DNA from: Kaistia soli DSM 19436
GTDB taxonomy: Bacteria; Pseudomonadota; Alphaproteobacteria; Rhizobiales; Kaistiaceae
Assembly: GCF_900129325.1 (NCBI RefSeq)
Contig: NZ_FQUP01000001.1
Location: 248,001-312,000 of the forward strand
DNA length: 64,000 nucleotides
Reading direction: 5' to 3'
In this document: piece after piece, positions 1 through 9,139 of the stretch
Layout: each line of letters begins with the position of its first letter
How positions within the stretch are numbered: position 1 is the stretch's first letter
Translations under genes and position numbers: made by a program
Notes under the pieces: generated by a model
Databases searched by the model: none
What the model was told of the DNA's origin: nothing
The model's input: only the letters and a program-made list of their open reading frames with translations

Positions 1-209
1 CATCGGCGGGCTTCCGCATCGGGGCATTCCTGTTCGAGGGACCGGCCGGCGCCGGCTTTCAGGAGCTTAAGACGGCCAGCGGTTCCTTGTCACCGCGACG
101 GCGCTGTGCCGCGACGCTTTGGAAAGCAACTTCACGGCCTTTACGGAAGATAGCAGCGGGCGACTTGTCCGCTCTTCATCGCTCTGGCACGTTCGCCGCA
201 GCCATCTGA
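1..209 (+). CDS. Possible 3' end of an upstream gene (partial)
   Basis: The third forward frame is open from the window edge to a TGA at 207-209. Its first 25 or so codons mostly end in G or C, as coding DNA does here, and read as a hydrophobic/glycine-rich stretch (begins SAGFRIGAFLF). The second half of the reading is low-complexity and basic, so the true gene may end elsewhere or the frame may be chance. No family is recognisable from this fragment. It runs in the same direction as the SGNH hydrolase that starts 28 bases later. Confidence 0.25.
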   Translation, partial: SAGFRIGAFLFEGPAGAGFQELKTASGSLSPRRRCAATLWKATSRPLRKIAAGDLSALHRSGTFAAAI

Positions 210-237
210 GAACGGTAATATCCGGGGAGGAAAAACC

Positions 238-882
238 ATGAAGACGGTGCTCGCCTTTGGCGACTCCAACACCTTTGGCGAGGCGACGATTGCGCGGCCG
301 AACAGCCGCTATTCCTTCGAGGAGCGTTGGCCCGGCGTTATGCAGGCCGCCCTTGGCGGCGCTTGGCGGGTCATCGAGGAAGGGCTGCCGGGGCGGACCA
401 CCGTCCATGACGACCCGATCGAGGGCGCGCATATGAATGGCAAGGCCTATCTGCTGCCCTGCCTCAGGAGCCATCGACCGCTCGATGTCGTCGCGATCAT
501 GCTCGGCAGCAACGACCTGAAGGCGCGTTTCGCCCTCCCCGCGGCGGATATCGCCGCCGGCGCCGCCGAACTCATCAAGGTCGCGAAGCTCGCGGAAGCC
601 GGGCCGAATGGCAGCGTGCCCAAGATTCTTCTGATCGCTCCTCCGCCCATGCTCAACCATTGCGGCGAGGCGGTCCATATCGAGCGAATGTTTGTCGGCG
701 GCTATGAAAAGTCGCTGCAGCTCGGCGCGCTTTACGCGGAGGTCGCCGCGACACACGGCGTCGCCTTCCTCGACGCCGGTACGGTGATCCGGTCAAGCGC
801 CTTCGACGGGCTGCATTTCGATCCCGACGCGCATGACGCGCTCGGCAAGGCGGCGGCCTCGGTCGTATCAAGCCTCGGCTGA
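238..882 (+). CDS. SGNH/GDSL-family hydrolase (arylesterase-like)
   Basis: This 214-aa protein carries the SGNH blocks in order: FGDSN near the N-terminus (nucleophile Ser10), a Gly (block II), GSND at 90-93 (oxyanion-hole Asn92), and DGLH at 190-193, which supplies the catalytic Asp and His. The family hydrolyses esters of small alcohols, acyl groups or acetylated sugars; the substrate cannot be read from the sequence. There is no signal peptide, so it is probably cytoplasmic. The ATG follows a strong GGGGAGG ribosome binding site. It converges on the diguanylate cyclase/phosphodiesterase gene with only 11 bases between the stops. Length and blocks fit COG2755-type arylesterases. Confidence 0.85.
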   Translation: MKTVLAFGDSNTFGEATIARPNSRYSFEERWPGVMQAALGGAWRVIEEGLPGRTTVHDDPIEGAHMNGKAYLLPCLRSHRPLDVVAIMLGSNDLKARFALPAADIAAGAAELIKVAKLAEAGPNGSVPKILLIAPPPMLNHCGEAVHIERMFVGGYEKSLQLGALYAEVAATHGVAFLDAGTVIRSSAFDGLHFDPDAHDALGKAAASVVSSLG

Positions 883-893
883 GGTTTTGTGGC

Positions 894-3113
894 TCAGCCC
901 GTCCAGGGCAATGCGACGGCGGTCGGAACCGTGGAGAGCAGAAAGCTCCCGACGGCTTCCGCCGTCATCGGCCGGGCGAAGGCATAACCCTGAAGATAGT
1001 CGCAGCCAGCCTGCCGCAGCAGTACCGCTTCACCCTCCGTTTCGACACCCTCCGCTGTCACGCGGAGATCAAGCGCACGCGCCAGCGCGATCGTCGCCTC
1101 GCAGAGCTCGCGCGCCGCCTCGTCCGAGGTAATGCCCACCACGAGCGACCGGTCGAGCTTCAGCTTGTCGAAAGCGAACCGGCGCAGGTAGCCGATGGAC
1201 GAATAGCCGGTTCCGAAATCGTCCAGCGCGATGGTGACACCACGCGCGCGCAAATTGGCGATGATTGCCTGGGCGCGCTCGGGATTGGCGACGAGATGGG
1301 TCTCCGTCATCTCGATCTCGAGGCGCTCGGTCGGAAAGCCGATCTCGCCGAGCATGTTGGCGAGCACGACGTCGAACTTCGGATTGCGGAACTGAACGGC
1401 CGAGACATTGACGGACAGCCTGACGCCCGGCCATTCCAGGGCGTCGCGGCAGGCGCGCCCGATCACGAAGGCGCCGATCTGATCTATGAGGCCGCTTTCT
1501 TCCGCAATCGGCACGAAAATGTCCGGCGGCACGAGACCTACCTCCGGGTGGAGCCAGCGCACCAGCGCCTCGACGCCGGTCGGGCGCATCGAGCCCGCCT
1601 CGAAGATCGGCTGATAGACGACCGCAAGCTGATCAGCCTTGATCGCCTCGCGCAGCTTGTCGGCGAGCGTCGTGCGCTCTGACCGGGCGGCGTCGATGGA
1701 GGGATCGTAGAAGGCGACGCGGTTGCGGCCGAATTCCTTGGCCAGATACATCGCGACATCCGAGCGGCGCAGCAGTTCCTCCGCCGACAGAGCTTCCTGC
1801 GCCATCACCGCGACGCCGATGCTGGTGCCGATCGAGATCATTCGGCCATTGATCGCCGCCGGATGGTCGAAGAAGCGTATGAGTTGCTCGCAGAGGATCT
1901 CGGCCCGCTGGACCGTCTCTGGTCGATCGAGTAACAGCGCGAATTCATCCCCGCCAACACGGGCAAGCGTCCCTGCCCCCTGGCAAATTGCCCCGAACCC
2001 CGACGCAACATATTTCAAAAGGAAGTCGCCCGACTCGTGGCCATAGGCGTCGTTGACCTCTTTGAAGCCGTCGAGATCCATGTAGATCAGCGCAACGGGC
2101 GTGCACTCAGGTCTGTAGTGCGACGTGGCTTTCTCAAGCGACCGGCCGAAGGCCGCGCGATTGGGCAGGCCCGTGAGTTCATCGTGATTGGCGGCAAACA
2201 CGGCCTGCCGCTCTCGCTTGCTGAGCTCCACCAGATTGGCGTAGCCGATTGCCATCAGGAACAGCGTGGTCAGGCAAACAAGGCCCGCAGCCAGAAAGGC
2301 CGTCGGCAATACGCGATGAAACGCTTCATTGCCTTGCGCCGAGGGCGCCCAGGTCAGAAGCGCAATCTGCGTTCCGGAGGGATCATTGATCCGCACGCCG
2401 GGCTTGTCTGGACCGGACGACGCGGCAAATGCCAGCCCGTCCAGCACGAATTCCTCGCTCATCCGCTGCAGCGCAGCTCCATTGAGCGCGCGTCCGATCA
2501 ACAGGAGCCGGGCCTGACCAAGCGGTTTTTCGACCGCATCGCTCGACGGCGTCACGGAACCTATAGCGACCGCATAAAGAGCGCCTTCCCGGTCACGCAG
2601 GAACCCGGTCTGGGAATCAAAGGACTTCGACTGTGCGCGAACTTTGGTCACGAGCAAGTCGAGCACGGCGCCGAATTCGTCCCTCGCAGAACGCATTGCG
2701 GCGCTGCCATTCTGATAGCCGAAGATCGACTGGTCGTCCTCGCCGAGGAGATAAACGGTGTCGAAGAGAATGGCCTGGCGTGTCGAATCGATCAGATTGC
2801 TCTGCACGAAGTCGGGGTCGACCTTGCCGTAGAGCTTGCGAACCGCATCGTCCCACACGGCATAGTCGCCGTTGGTTTCGCGCAGACGTGTCAGCAACGA
2901 ACTCAGTGCTGCATTGACCGAGCGCTCGACGTTGCGCGATTCGCTGCGATCGACCTGCTCGGCCATATCGTTGAGAATAAGATGCCCGGCGAAAATGGCT
3001 GCCGCGATGATCAACAGCGCCGGAAGCGCCACTTGAACTGCGAACTTCGCCGTAGGGCGTCGGAAAATTCTCATCACGTCCAAGCCAGCCACGATCAAGC
3101 CATTAAAAAGCAT
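894..3113 (-). CDS. CHASE4-GGDEF-EAL membrane protein (c-di-GMP turnover)
   Basis: This 739-aa inner-membrane protein has a first membrane helix at about 25-48, a periplasmic CHASE4-like sensor to about 265 (contains DYAVWDD), a second helix at about 268-292, a GGDEF domain at about 300-465 and an EAL domain at about 480-725. The GGDEF motif is intact at 387-391. The phosphodiesterase signatures are present: EAL at 515-517, NVS, EMTE, DDFGTG at 631-636 and AEGVE. No RxxD inhibitory site precedes GGDEF, so product inhibition of the cyclase at that site is unlikely. It could make or degrade cyclic di-GMP, or do both. Met14 (3074) is an alternative start. It resembles the second CHASE4 protein 1.4 kb upstream. 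Confidence 0.9.
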   Translation of the reverse strand: MLFNGLIVAGLDVMRIFRRPTAKFAVQVALPALLIIAAAIFAGHLILNDMAEQVDRSESRNVERSVNAALSSLLTRLRETNGDYAVWDDAVRKLYGKVDPDFVQSNLIDSTRQAILFDTVYLLGEDDQSIFGYQNGSAAMRSARDEFGAVLDLLVTKVRAQSKSFDSQTGFLRDREGALYAVAIGSVTPSSDAVEKPLGQARLLLIGRALNGAALQRMSEEFVLDGLAFAASSGPDKPGVRINDPSGTQIALLTWAPSAQGNEAFHRVLPTAFLAAGLVCLTTLFLMAIGYANLVELSKRERQAVFAANHDELTGLPNRAAFGRSLEKATSHYRPECTPVALIYMDLDGFKEVNDAYGHESGDFLLKYVASGFGAICQGAGTLARVGGDEFALLLDRPETVQRAEILCEQLIRFFDHPAAINGRMISIGTSIGVAVMAQEALSAEELLRRSDVAMYLAKEFGRNRVAFYDPSIDAARSERTTLADKLREAIKADQLAVVYQPIFEAGSMRPTGVEALVRWLHPEVGLVPPDIFVPIAEESGLIDQIGAFVIGRACRDALEWPGVRLSVNVSAVQFRNPKFDVVLANMLGEIGFPTERLEIEMTETHLVANPERAQAIIANLRARGVTIALDDFGTGYSSIGYLRRFAFDKLKLDRSLVVGITSDEAARELCEATIALARALDLRVTAEGVETEGEAVLLRQAGCDYLQGYAFARPMTAEAVGSFLLSTVPTAVALPWTG

Positions 3114-3162
3114 CCGAGCTTTAAGGACAGATGAAATGTTCGGGCAAAACTACGCGCGCGTT

Positions 3163-4392
3163 TCAGAGCAGTGCGGACAGTGCGAGAGCCGTCTTGTCCT
3201 CGCCGGTGATCGCGATCTCGCCGAGTTCCAGCCAGCCCGCGAGGTGAACAAGCTCTGCGGCAAGCGTTGCGACAACAGGTTCGGGCCGCTTGACCTTCGG
3301 TTCGAGAAAAACGCCGGGTACGCGCAGGACGCCGGCGGCGCGATCGGCCTTCAGATCGACGCGGCCGACAAGCGCGCCGCGATAGAGCAGCGGCATCACG
3401 AAATAGCCGAACACGCGCTTCGGCCCCGGCGTGTAGAACTCGAGCCGGTAGTGAAAATCGAAAATGCGCTCTGTGCGCGGCCGATGCCAGACCAAAGGGT
3501 CGAACGGCGACAGCAGCGCCGATGCGCCGATCTTTCCGGGCGCCTGCGCATCCGCGGCGAAAAAAGCCGGCTGGCGCCAGCCTTCGACCGCGGCGGGCAA
3601 CAAAACGCCGTCTTCGACAAGCGCCGCGATGGCTTGGCGCGTTTCGGCCACCGGGAGGCGAAAATAGTCGCGGAGATCGGCTTCGGTCGCGACGCCTAGC
3701 GCTGAGGCCGAGCGGGCGACGAGAAGACGGATCGCCTCGGCCTCGCGTGGCTCCTCTGCGGAAAGAATTTCGGCGGGAAGCACACGCTCCGGCAGGTCAT
3801 AGACACGTTCAAAGCCGCGCCGGAAGGCGGTTGTGACCTCGCCGGTCCAGAACAGATATTCGAGCGCCGTCTTGCCTTTGTGCCAGCCCCACCATGGCCC
3901 GCTGCGCTCGCCGGGGTCATCAAGCTCGGACGCTGCCAGCGCGCCCCGCCGGACGATTTCCGCCCGAACTGCAGCGACATAGTCGGCATTCTCGCTGGCG
4001 AAGCGATGGACGCCGCCATAAATGCCGCTGCCTGCCGCCGCACGGCGCATCCGCCATTTCATCAGCGGATAGAGGTCGAGTGGCAGCAGCGAGGCCTCAT
4101 GCGCCCAGAACTCGAAAAAAGCGCGGCGCTTGCCCTTCTCGAAGGCGCGGGCATCGAGCGCGGCACGCGGATAAGCGCCGATCCGACTGAAGACCGGCAG
4201 ATAGTGGGAGCGCACCAGCACATTGACGGAATCGATCTGCAGCAGACCCATCCGCGCCACCGCCGCGTCGATCTGCGGCCAGCGCGAGGCTGCGGCCGTG
4301 CGGCGGCCGCCGAAACCCTGCGCTGACAGAAAGAGGTGACGCGCGTCGGCGGCCGAGAGGCTGACGCCGGCTGATCCAGGGAAAGCGGGCAT
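3163..4392 (-). CDS. YcaQ/AlkX-type DNA glycosylase (winged-helix family)
   Basis: The 409-aa product matches the YcaQ/AlkZ winged-helix superfamily (HTH_42, COG3214). The N-terminal segment contains LLQIDSVNVLVRSHYLP with the QxD catalytic motif that distinguishes the YcaQ (AlkX) branch from the QxQ AlkZ branch. A central stretch with WWGWHKGKTALEYLFWTGE and a C-terminal beta-rich part with FDPLVWHR are also family-typical. E. coli YcaQ unhooks nitrogen-mustard interstrand crosslinks and excises N7-alkylated bases, and the same activity is inferred here. The protein is soluble with no signal. It lies between two cyclic-di-GMP genes on the same strand with no obvious functional link. Confidence 0.85.
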   Translation of the reverse strand: MPAFPGSAGVSLSAADARHLFLSAQGFGGRRTAAASRWPQIDAAVARMGLLQIDSVNVLVRSHYLPVFSRIGAYPRAALDARAFEKGKRRAFFEFWAHEASLLPLDLYPLMKWRMRRAAAGSGIYGGVHRFASENADYVAAVRAEIVRRGALAASELDDPGERSGPWWGWHKGKTALEYLFWTGEVTTAFRRGFERVYDLPERVLPAEILSAEEPREAEAIRLLVARSASALGVATEADLRDYFRLPVAETRQAIAALVEDGVLLPAAVEGWRQPAFFAADAQAPGKIGASALLSPFDPLVWHRPRTERIFDFHYRLEFYTPGPKRVFGYFVMPLLYRGALVGRVDLKADRAAGVLRVPGVFLEPKVKRPEPVVATLAAELVHLAGWLELGEIAITGEDKTALALSALL

Positions 4393-4464
4393 GCCGGGGC
4401 CTCGTGCTGGTCGCCGCGAAGAGCGGCTAGCCGTCGATCGGGGCGCCCCGTTTCGCGGATGCGA

Positions 4465-6660
4465 TCAGCTGGTGCGCTCCGCTGCATAACCCGAGTCGGA
4501 GGGGCCGGAAAACATCCGCCTTCCCTCACCGAGCCGCGCGAGCAACGCGGTGATGTCAGCAGCCGCCATCGGCTTTGCCAGATGGTAGCCTTGGACGAAC
4601 TCACATTGCAGCAGCCTCAGCAGCTTGAGCTGCTCGGCTGTCTCGATCCCCTCCGCTACCACCGCGATGTCCATGGCGTCGCCGAGTGCGATCATCGACT
4701 GGATCAGCGCATTGGCCGTCGGATTGGTGCCGAGCTCGGAGATGAACGACTTGTCGATCTTGAGCCAGTCAAACGGGAACTGGCGAAGATAGCCGATCGA
4801 CGAGAATCCAGTGCCAAAGTCATCGAGCGAAAGCCCAAAGCCCATGGATTTCAGCCGGGCCAGCTTACGCTTGGCGATGGTCGGATTTCGGACCAGCAAC
4901 CCTTCGGTCAGTTCGAGCTTGAAGCGGTTTGGGACGACGCCGTTGCGACGGGCAATCGCTGCAAGGTCGTTGGCGAAGTTCGGGTCGCGAAGCTGCGCCG
5001 GTGAGACATTGACCGAGATCTTGAGCCCCGGCCAGTTGGCCATGTCCTCGCAGGCCTGCTGGAATACGAAGCGGCCGATATCGTGGATGAAGCCGGTTTC
5101 CTCGGCCACTGGGATGAAATCGGCCGGCGAAACCGGGCCGAATTCCTTGGAATTCCAGCGCACCAGCGCCTCCAGGGAGACGACTGCGAGATCGCTGGCA
5201 CGGACGATCGGCTGATAGACGACGGAAAGCGACTTTTCGTCGATCGCCGTGCGCAGGGCAAAGCCGAGCCGCTTCTTGTGCAGCGCTCCGGTTTCGAGCC
5301 CGGAATGATAGGGAACAGCCTCGCGCTCGGCGGAGTTCTTGGCCTGGTACATCGCGAGATCGGCCCGGCGCAACAGTTCCGATGGCGTCATGTCATCGCT
5401 GTCGGCCACGGCATAGCCGACGGCAGCCGTCACCTGAAACTGGAATCCGCCAACCGTGAAGGACTGATCGAGCGCATGCACCATCGCCGATGCGACGCCG
5501 GCAACGGCCTGCGGCGCGGCGCGCCCGACAAGCGCAAGCGCGAACTCGTCGCCGCCGACACGCGCAAAACTTGCATCCGGCGGCATGATCATTGAGAGAC
5601 GCTCGGCGAGCCGCCGCACCAGTTCATCGCCGCCCTGATGTCCAATCGAATCGTTCACAGCCTTGAAACCGTTGACGTCGAGATAGACGATCGCCGCCTC
5701 GCCGCGGCGGCAGGCCTCGGCAAATGCCGGACCCTCGCTCATCTCGCTGAACCCGAAGCGGTTGGTCAGGCCTGTCAGACTGTCGGTGCGAGCGGCGCTG
5801 ACCGCCTGCTTCTCACTCTGCGCCTGCAGCAATGCGAGACGACGGGCGCGGAGTACCGTCCACATCGCAATGAGGCAGAAAACGAAAAGGCCGCCAGCGA
5901 TCGGCGCGACGACATTCTTCAGGACCGCGAAGCCAGGCGTCGGCGGCGTCCATATAAATGCGCCGATTAGGTTGCCGTCAAAATCTCGGATGGGAGGGTA
6001 GTCGTTGTCGAGTTCATCCTGACTCGGCTTGAACTTGATCGTCAGGTCCTCGATCAGGAACTGCTTGCCAAGTTCGTGCAGCCGCTTCTCGTCGAGATAG
6101 ATGCCCTGAACCAGGAAGGGCAGCGTGGCCGGGTCCACCTCCGTGGCACGCGAGACGGGTGCGATCCGGGCAACTGCGATGAGCAGGATGCTGTCGCCAA
6201 CGCGGAAATAGGCGACCCGCGCGGCCTCGTTCTCGACCGGCATGCCGATTGCGAGCTTTGCAATCTTGGCGCGGATCTCGGGCGAAAAGATCTGGCGCGG
6301 CTCGCCATGATCGTTATCGATGGCCCAAGCGTACGGAATATCTCCCTCCGGTGAAATGATCACCAGAATGTCGGAGATCTGCGTGTCCTTGATGCCGGAA
6401 CCGAAATTTGCATCGACCCAGGCCGTGTCGTGGGCCATGTAGGCGTTGTAGCCCGCCTCCCACCACGCATAGTCGTTGGCGAACGCCTTGACGTTGTCCT
6501 CCATGGCCACGATGCCACCGGTGACCATCGTGCCCGTGTTGAGCTGAGCCTGCTTGTTCTGCTCCTCGGCCATCCACGACACGGCTGCCGTGACCGTGAC
6601 GATGGTGACGAAAATCGCCGCGACGAGATTCATCGTGATCCGGCCGGCAACGTGCGACAT
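4465..6660 (-). CDS. Second CHASE4-GGDEF-EAL membrane protein
   Basis: A 731-aa protein starting at the ATG at 6660, which has GGAG ten bases upstream; a TTG two codons earlier is possible. It has helices at about 12-32 and 250-272 flanking a CHASE4-like periplasmic domain (DYAWWEAGYNAY), then GGDEF (VGGDEF near 370) and EAL (LEALVRW near 498) domains. LELTE, DDFGTGFS and AEGIE are intact and no RxxD inhibitory site is seen. It has the same architecture as the 894-3113 gene but has diverged well beyond a recent tandem copy. It is probably a bifunctional or phosphodiesterase-biased c-di-GMP enzyme answering an extracytoplasmic signal. It is divergent from the 6947 gene. Confidence 0.9.
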   Translation of the reverse strand: MSHVAGRITMNLVAAIFVTIVTVTAAVSWMAEEQNKQAQLNTGTMVTGGIVAMEDNVKAFANDYAWWEAGYNAYMAHDTAWVDANFGSGIKDTQISDILVIISPEGDIPYAWAIDNDHGEPRQIFSPEIRAKIAKLAIGMPVENEAARVAYFRVGDSILLIAVARIAPVSRATEVDPATLPFLVQGIYLDEKRLHELGKQFLIEDLTIKFKPSQDELDNDYPPIRDFDGNLIGAFIWTPPTPGFAVLKNVVAPIAGGLFVFCLIAMWTVLRARRLALLQAQSEKQAVSAARTDSLTGLTNRFGFSEMSEGPAFAEACRRGEAAIVYLDVNGFKAVNDSIGHQGGDELVRRLAERLSMIMPPDASFARVGGDEFALALVGRAAPQAVAGVASAMVHALDQSFTVGGFQFQVTAAVGYAVADSDDMTPSELLRRADLAMYQAKNSAEREAVPYHSGLETGALHKKRLGFALRTAIDEKSLSVVYQPIVRASDLAVVSLEALVRWNSKEFGPVSPADFIPVAEETGFIHDIGRFVFQQACEDMANWPGLKISVNVSPAQLRDPNFANDLAAIARRNGVVPNRFKLELTEGLLVRNPTIAKRKLARLKSMGFGLSLDDFGTGFSSIGYLRQFPFDWLKIDKSFISELGTNPTANALIQSMIALGDAMDIAVVAEGIETAEQLKLLRLLQCEFVQGYHLAKPMAAADITALLARLGEGRRMFSGPSDSGYAAERTS

Positions 6661-6946
6661 CGGCAACAGGCTCCGTTCTACGCCGCATAATCCGCCATGA
6701 AATTTGAAATAGGCTTAAGAACCGCGCGCCGTCGCGCCCATTTTCAGAGCCCCCTCCACCACTGCCAGCGTGGAGCTTCCTGAGGGCGGCTCCGTCGACG
6801 CAACACTGGAAAATTAGCACAAGAGCGCGAGGCGTTCTTGAACTCGATCGCGGGCTCAACTAAGGTTAATGAAGCGTTGATGTTCTTGCATAGGTTGTCG
6901 CCACGCAACTGATCAAGTCTTGTTGTTCTGCGTAAAGAGGCATGCA

Positions 6947-7906
6947 ATGCGTCGGGGACAAGTGGATGAGGAGCCGGGTTCGGCTCCGTCCGGGATAGGC
7001 CGCTGCCCTATCTCGTCGACAGTGGGCGCTGTTTCAAAATCCGATTTCGAGCGATGGCGCGACAATGATGTCCGCTGCTCCGCGGGCAAGCGCGAATTCC
7101 AGCTCGGACGCTATATGGTCGAGCACGTTCGCAACGGCTATCAATTCCTGACGGCGCTGGAGTGCTTCCGGAGCGAAGTCGAGGCGCATCGGAAGACCGG
7201 GTTTCTGGCCATCGTCCCGAGTACCGAGACCGACTATGCCGATTCGCTGGGCGAGTTGCGCCGGCTCGGCGAAATCATGACCGATGCAGGGTTTGCCGAC
7301 AGCCCCGGCGCCCTCATCAACGCGCAGACCATCGCCATTCCCTTCGAGATCGAATGTCCGGTCACGGGGCTGCCGGCTACCTACGAGTTTTTTCCGGTCG
7401 CCTTCTGCCGCCATGCGGCGACGATTGCCGATCCACTTTACGACCCTTCGCTGAGCGCCCCCTTCCTTGCGATCAACACGACTTCAGATGCGTTTGCGCT
7501 CGGCATGCTGGTCAAGGATCTGTCCAAGCGGCATTTCCACTGCGAGCCGCATCAGATCGAGAAGCGAGCCGATTTCGAGCGGCTTCTGCATCGCTGTGCG
7601 ACCGCGTGGCAGAATATGTCCGAGAATACGATCTCCATGTACAACCGGATCTCGGCCATTCCGCAGCGCGCCGTCGCTCTCTCCGAAGATCACCGCTCCT
7701 GGACGGCTCCCCACAACGATCCGGTTTTCGCCGAGACGGCGAAGGAAACCCATAGCCACGAGATGCCGGTCGTCTACGCGGAGAGGCTCTGCCGAAAGTG
7801 GATAGCCGCCCGCTTCGAGGGTGCTGCGTTCGTGGCGGGGCGTGACGGGCAGTCCGGTGGTATGTACGTGCCCGTGCAGGATATCGTCTCGGAGCTCCAT
7901 TTCTGA
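6947..7906 (+). CDS. Hypothetical protein, unrecognised (319 aa)
   Basis: I do not recognise this family. The chosen ATG has AAAGAGG eight bases upstream; a TTG at 6920 would add nine residues. The protein appears soluble, with no signal peptide or membrane helix. It is relatively rich in His and Cys, including FHCEPHQ, ETHSHEM and CRHAA clusters that might bind metal (speculation). Codon use matches its neighbours, which suggests an old resident gene. It is divergent from the CHASE4 gene and followed 52 bases later by the MFS transporter on the same strand, so co-transcription with the transporter is possible. Confidence 0.75.
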   Translation: MRRGQVDEEPGSAPSGIGRCPISSTVGAVSKSDFERWRDNDVRCSAGKREFQLGRYMVEHVRNGYQFLTALECFRSEVEAHRKTGFLAIVPSTETDYADSLGELRRLGEIMTDAGFADSPGALINAQTIAIPFEIECPVTGLPATYEFFPVAFCRHAATIADPLYDPSLSAPFLAINTTSDAFALGMLVKDLSKRHFHCEPHQIEKRADFERLLHRCATAWQNMSENTISMYNRISAIPQRAVALSEDHRSWTAPHNDPVFAETAKETHSHEMPVVYAERLCRKWIAARFEGAAFVAGRDGQSGGMYVPVQDIVSELHF

Positions 7907-7958
7907 GCGGAACGCAGCCGTCCGGTTCCGGCCGCAACCTCCAGGGAGCTTGCCGATC

Positions 7959-9122
7959 GTGCGGTCATGGCGTGTCGCTGGCATATTGTGCCTGATTGGA
8001 ACCGAGGCGCTGCTGTATGGCTATAGCTATCCCTTCTTCTCCCTGGCGCTGGAGAAGCGGGATTTGGCGAGTTGGCTGATCGGCCTCAACGCTTCGCTGG
8101 CCGGCGTCGGCATCCTCTTCGTCGGCCCGTTCCTGCCCGCGACGATCGAACGGCTCGGCATCGGCCGCCTGGTCGCCCTGCTCTTCGCGGTGCCCTTCCT
8201 GTCCTTCGGCGCCATCCTGCTTCTTCCGCATGTCGCCGTCTGGTTCGCGGCACGCTTCGTCATGGGCACATGCTTCTCGGCCCTTTGGACGACGACGGAA
8301 ATCTGGCTGAACGGCGAACTCGATGATAGGCGGCGCGGCCGCATCATCGCCGCGTCAGGCACTCTCTACGCGATCTGCCAGTTCCTCGGGCCGCTGGCAC
8401 TTGGTGCAACCGGCGTCACCGGATCATGGCCGCTCATCGCCGCCATGATCCCGCTCGCCGCCGGCGCCCTCCTCTCGGCCGTACTGTCGAATCGCGGTTC
8501 ATCCGGGGTCGAAACCGAGCACGATGCCGCCCCGGAGGGCATCAGCCAGTGGCGCCTCGCTCTAAGTCTCGGCGGGCCGATCCTGCTCGTTGCCTTCATG
8601 TCCGGCATTGGCGAGACGGCCATGCAGAGCCTGCTGCCGCTCTATGGCCTGGCGCACGGACTGTCGGATGCGGCTGCCTCCCGCCTTGTGGCGACGTTCG
8701 CGCTTGGTGAGGCAGTGCTCGTCGTCGCGCTCGGCTGGCTCGCGGACAGGCATGGCAGGCGGATCGTCCTCGTCGGCGCGACGCTGATCGCGGCTGTCGC
8801 GACGGCGTTGCTCCCTTTCGTCATGGGCGAGGGAATCGCGCTGCAGCCGGTCCTGTTCATGGCCGGCGGCACCATCGCCGGCGTCTATACGCTCGGCATC
8901 GTGCTGATCGGACAGGATTTCCGCGGCCAGCGGCTGGCCATCGTCTCGACGGGGTTCGGCATGGCCTATTCGGCAGGATCCGTCATCGGCGCGACGCCTA
9001 TCGGCTACCTCATCGACCTCTTCGGCGCGGAAGCACTGCCGGTGTCGGTCGCGGCCGGCTTTCTGGCGCTGATGGCCTTCCTGGCCAAGCCGTCGCGTCG
9101 GCCCAGCAACGAGGACGTCTGA
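7959..9122 (+). CDS. MFS transporter (YcaD-like)
   Basis: The 387-aa reading starts at a GTG at 7959, preceded by CAGGGAG; the longer open frame upstream overlaps the 6947 gene and reads as non-native sequence. There are about 12 hydrophobic helices. A cytoplasmic loop with DRRRGRIIAASG after helix 4-5 and WLADRHGRR in the second half are the classic MFS loop motifs. The overall pattern is closest to the YcaD/COG0477 sugar and drug efflux branch, but the substrate is unknown. It converges with kup; the two stop codons lie in one shared hairpin. Confidence 0.8.
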   Translation: MRSWRVAGILCLIGTEALLYGYSYPFFSLALEKRDLASWLIGLNASLAGVGILFVGPFLPATIERLGIGRLVALLFAVPFLSFGAILLLPHVAVWFAARFVMGTCFSALWTTTEIWLNGELDDRRRGRIIAASGTLYAICQFLGPLALGATGVTGSWPLIAAMIPLAAGALLSAVLSNRGSSGVETEHDAAPEGISQWRLALSLGGPILLVAFMSGIGETAMQSLLPLYGLAHGLSDAAASRLVATFALGEAVLVVALGWLADRHGRRIVLVGATLIAAVATALLPFVMGEGIALQPVLFMAGGTIAGVYTLGIVLIGQDFRGQRLAIVSTGFGMAYSAGSVIGATPIGYLIDLFGAEALPVSVAAGFLALMAFLAKPSRRPSNEDV

Positions 9123-9139
9123 GCGGATGCCCGCTCAGA
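9118..9139. terminator. Hairpin shared by the MFS and kup stop codons
   Basis: A perfect 9-bp stem (TCTGAGCGG / CCGCTCAGA) with an ATGC loop spans the end of the MFS gene and the end of kup, so both stop codons are inside the stem. No U-tract follows on either strand, so factor-independent termination is uncertain; it may act with Rho or as a 3' stabiliser. Confidence 0.45.
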
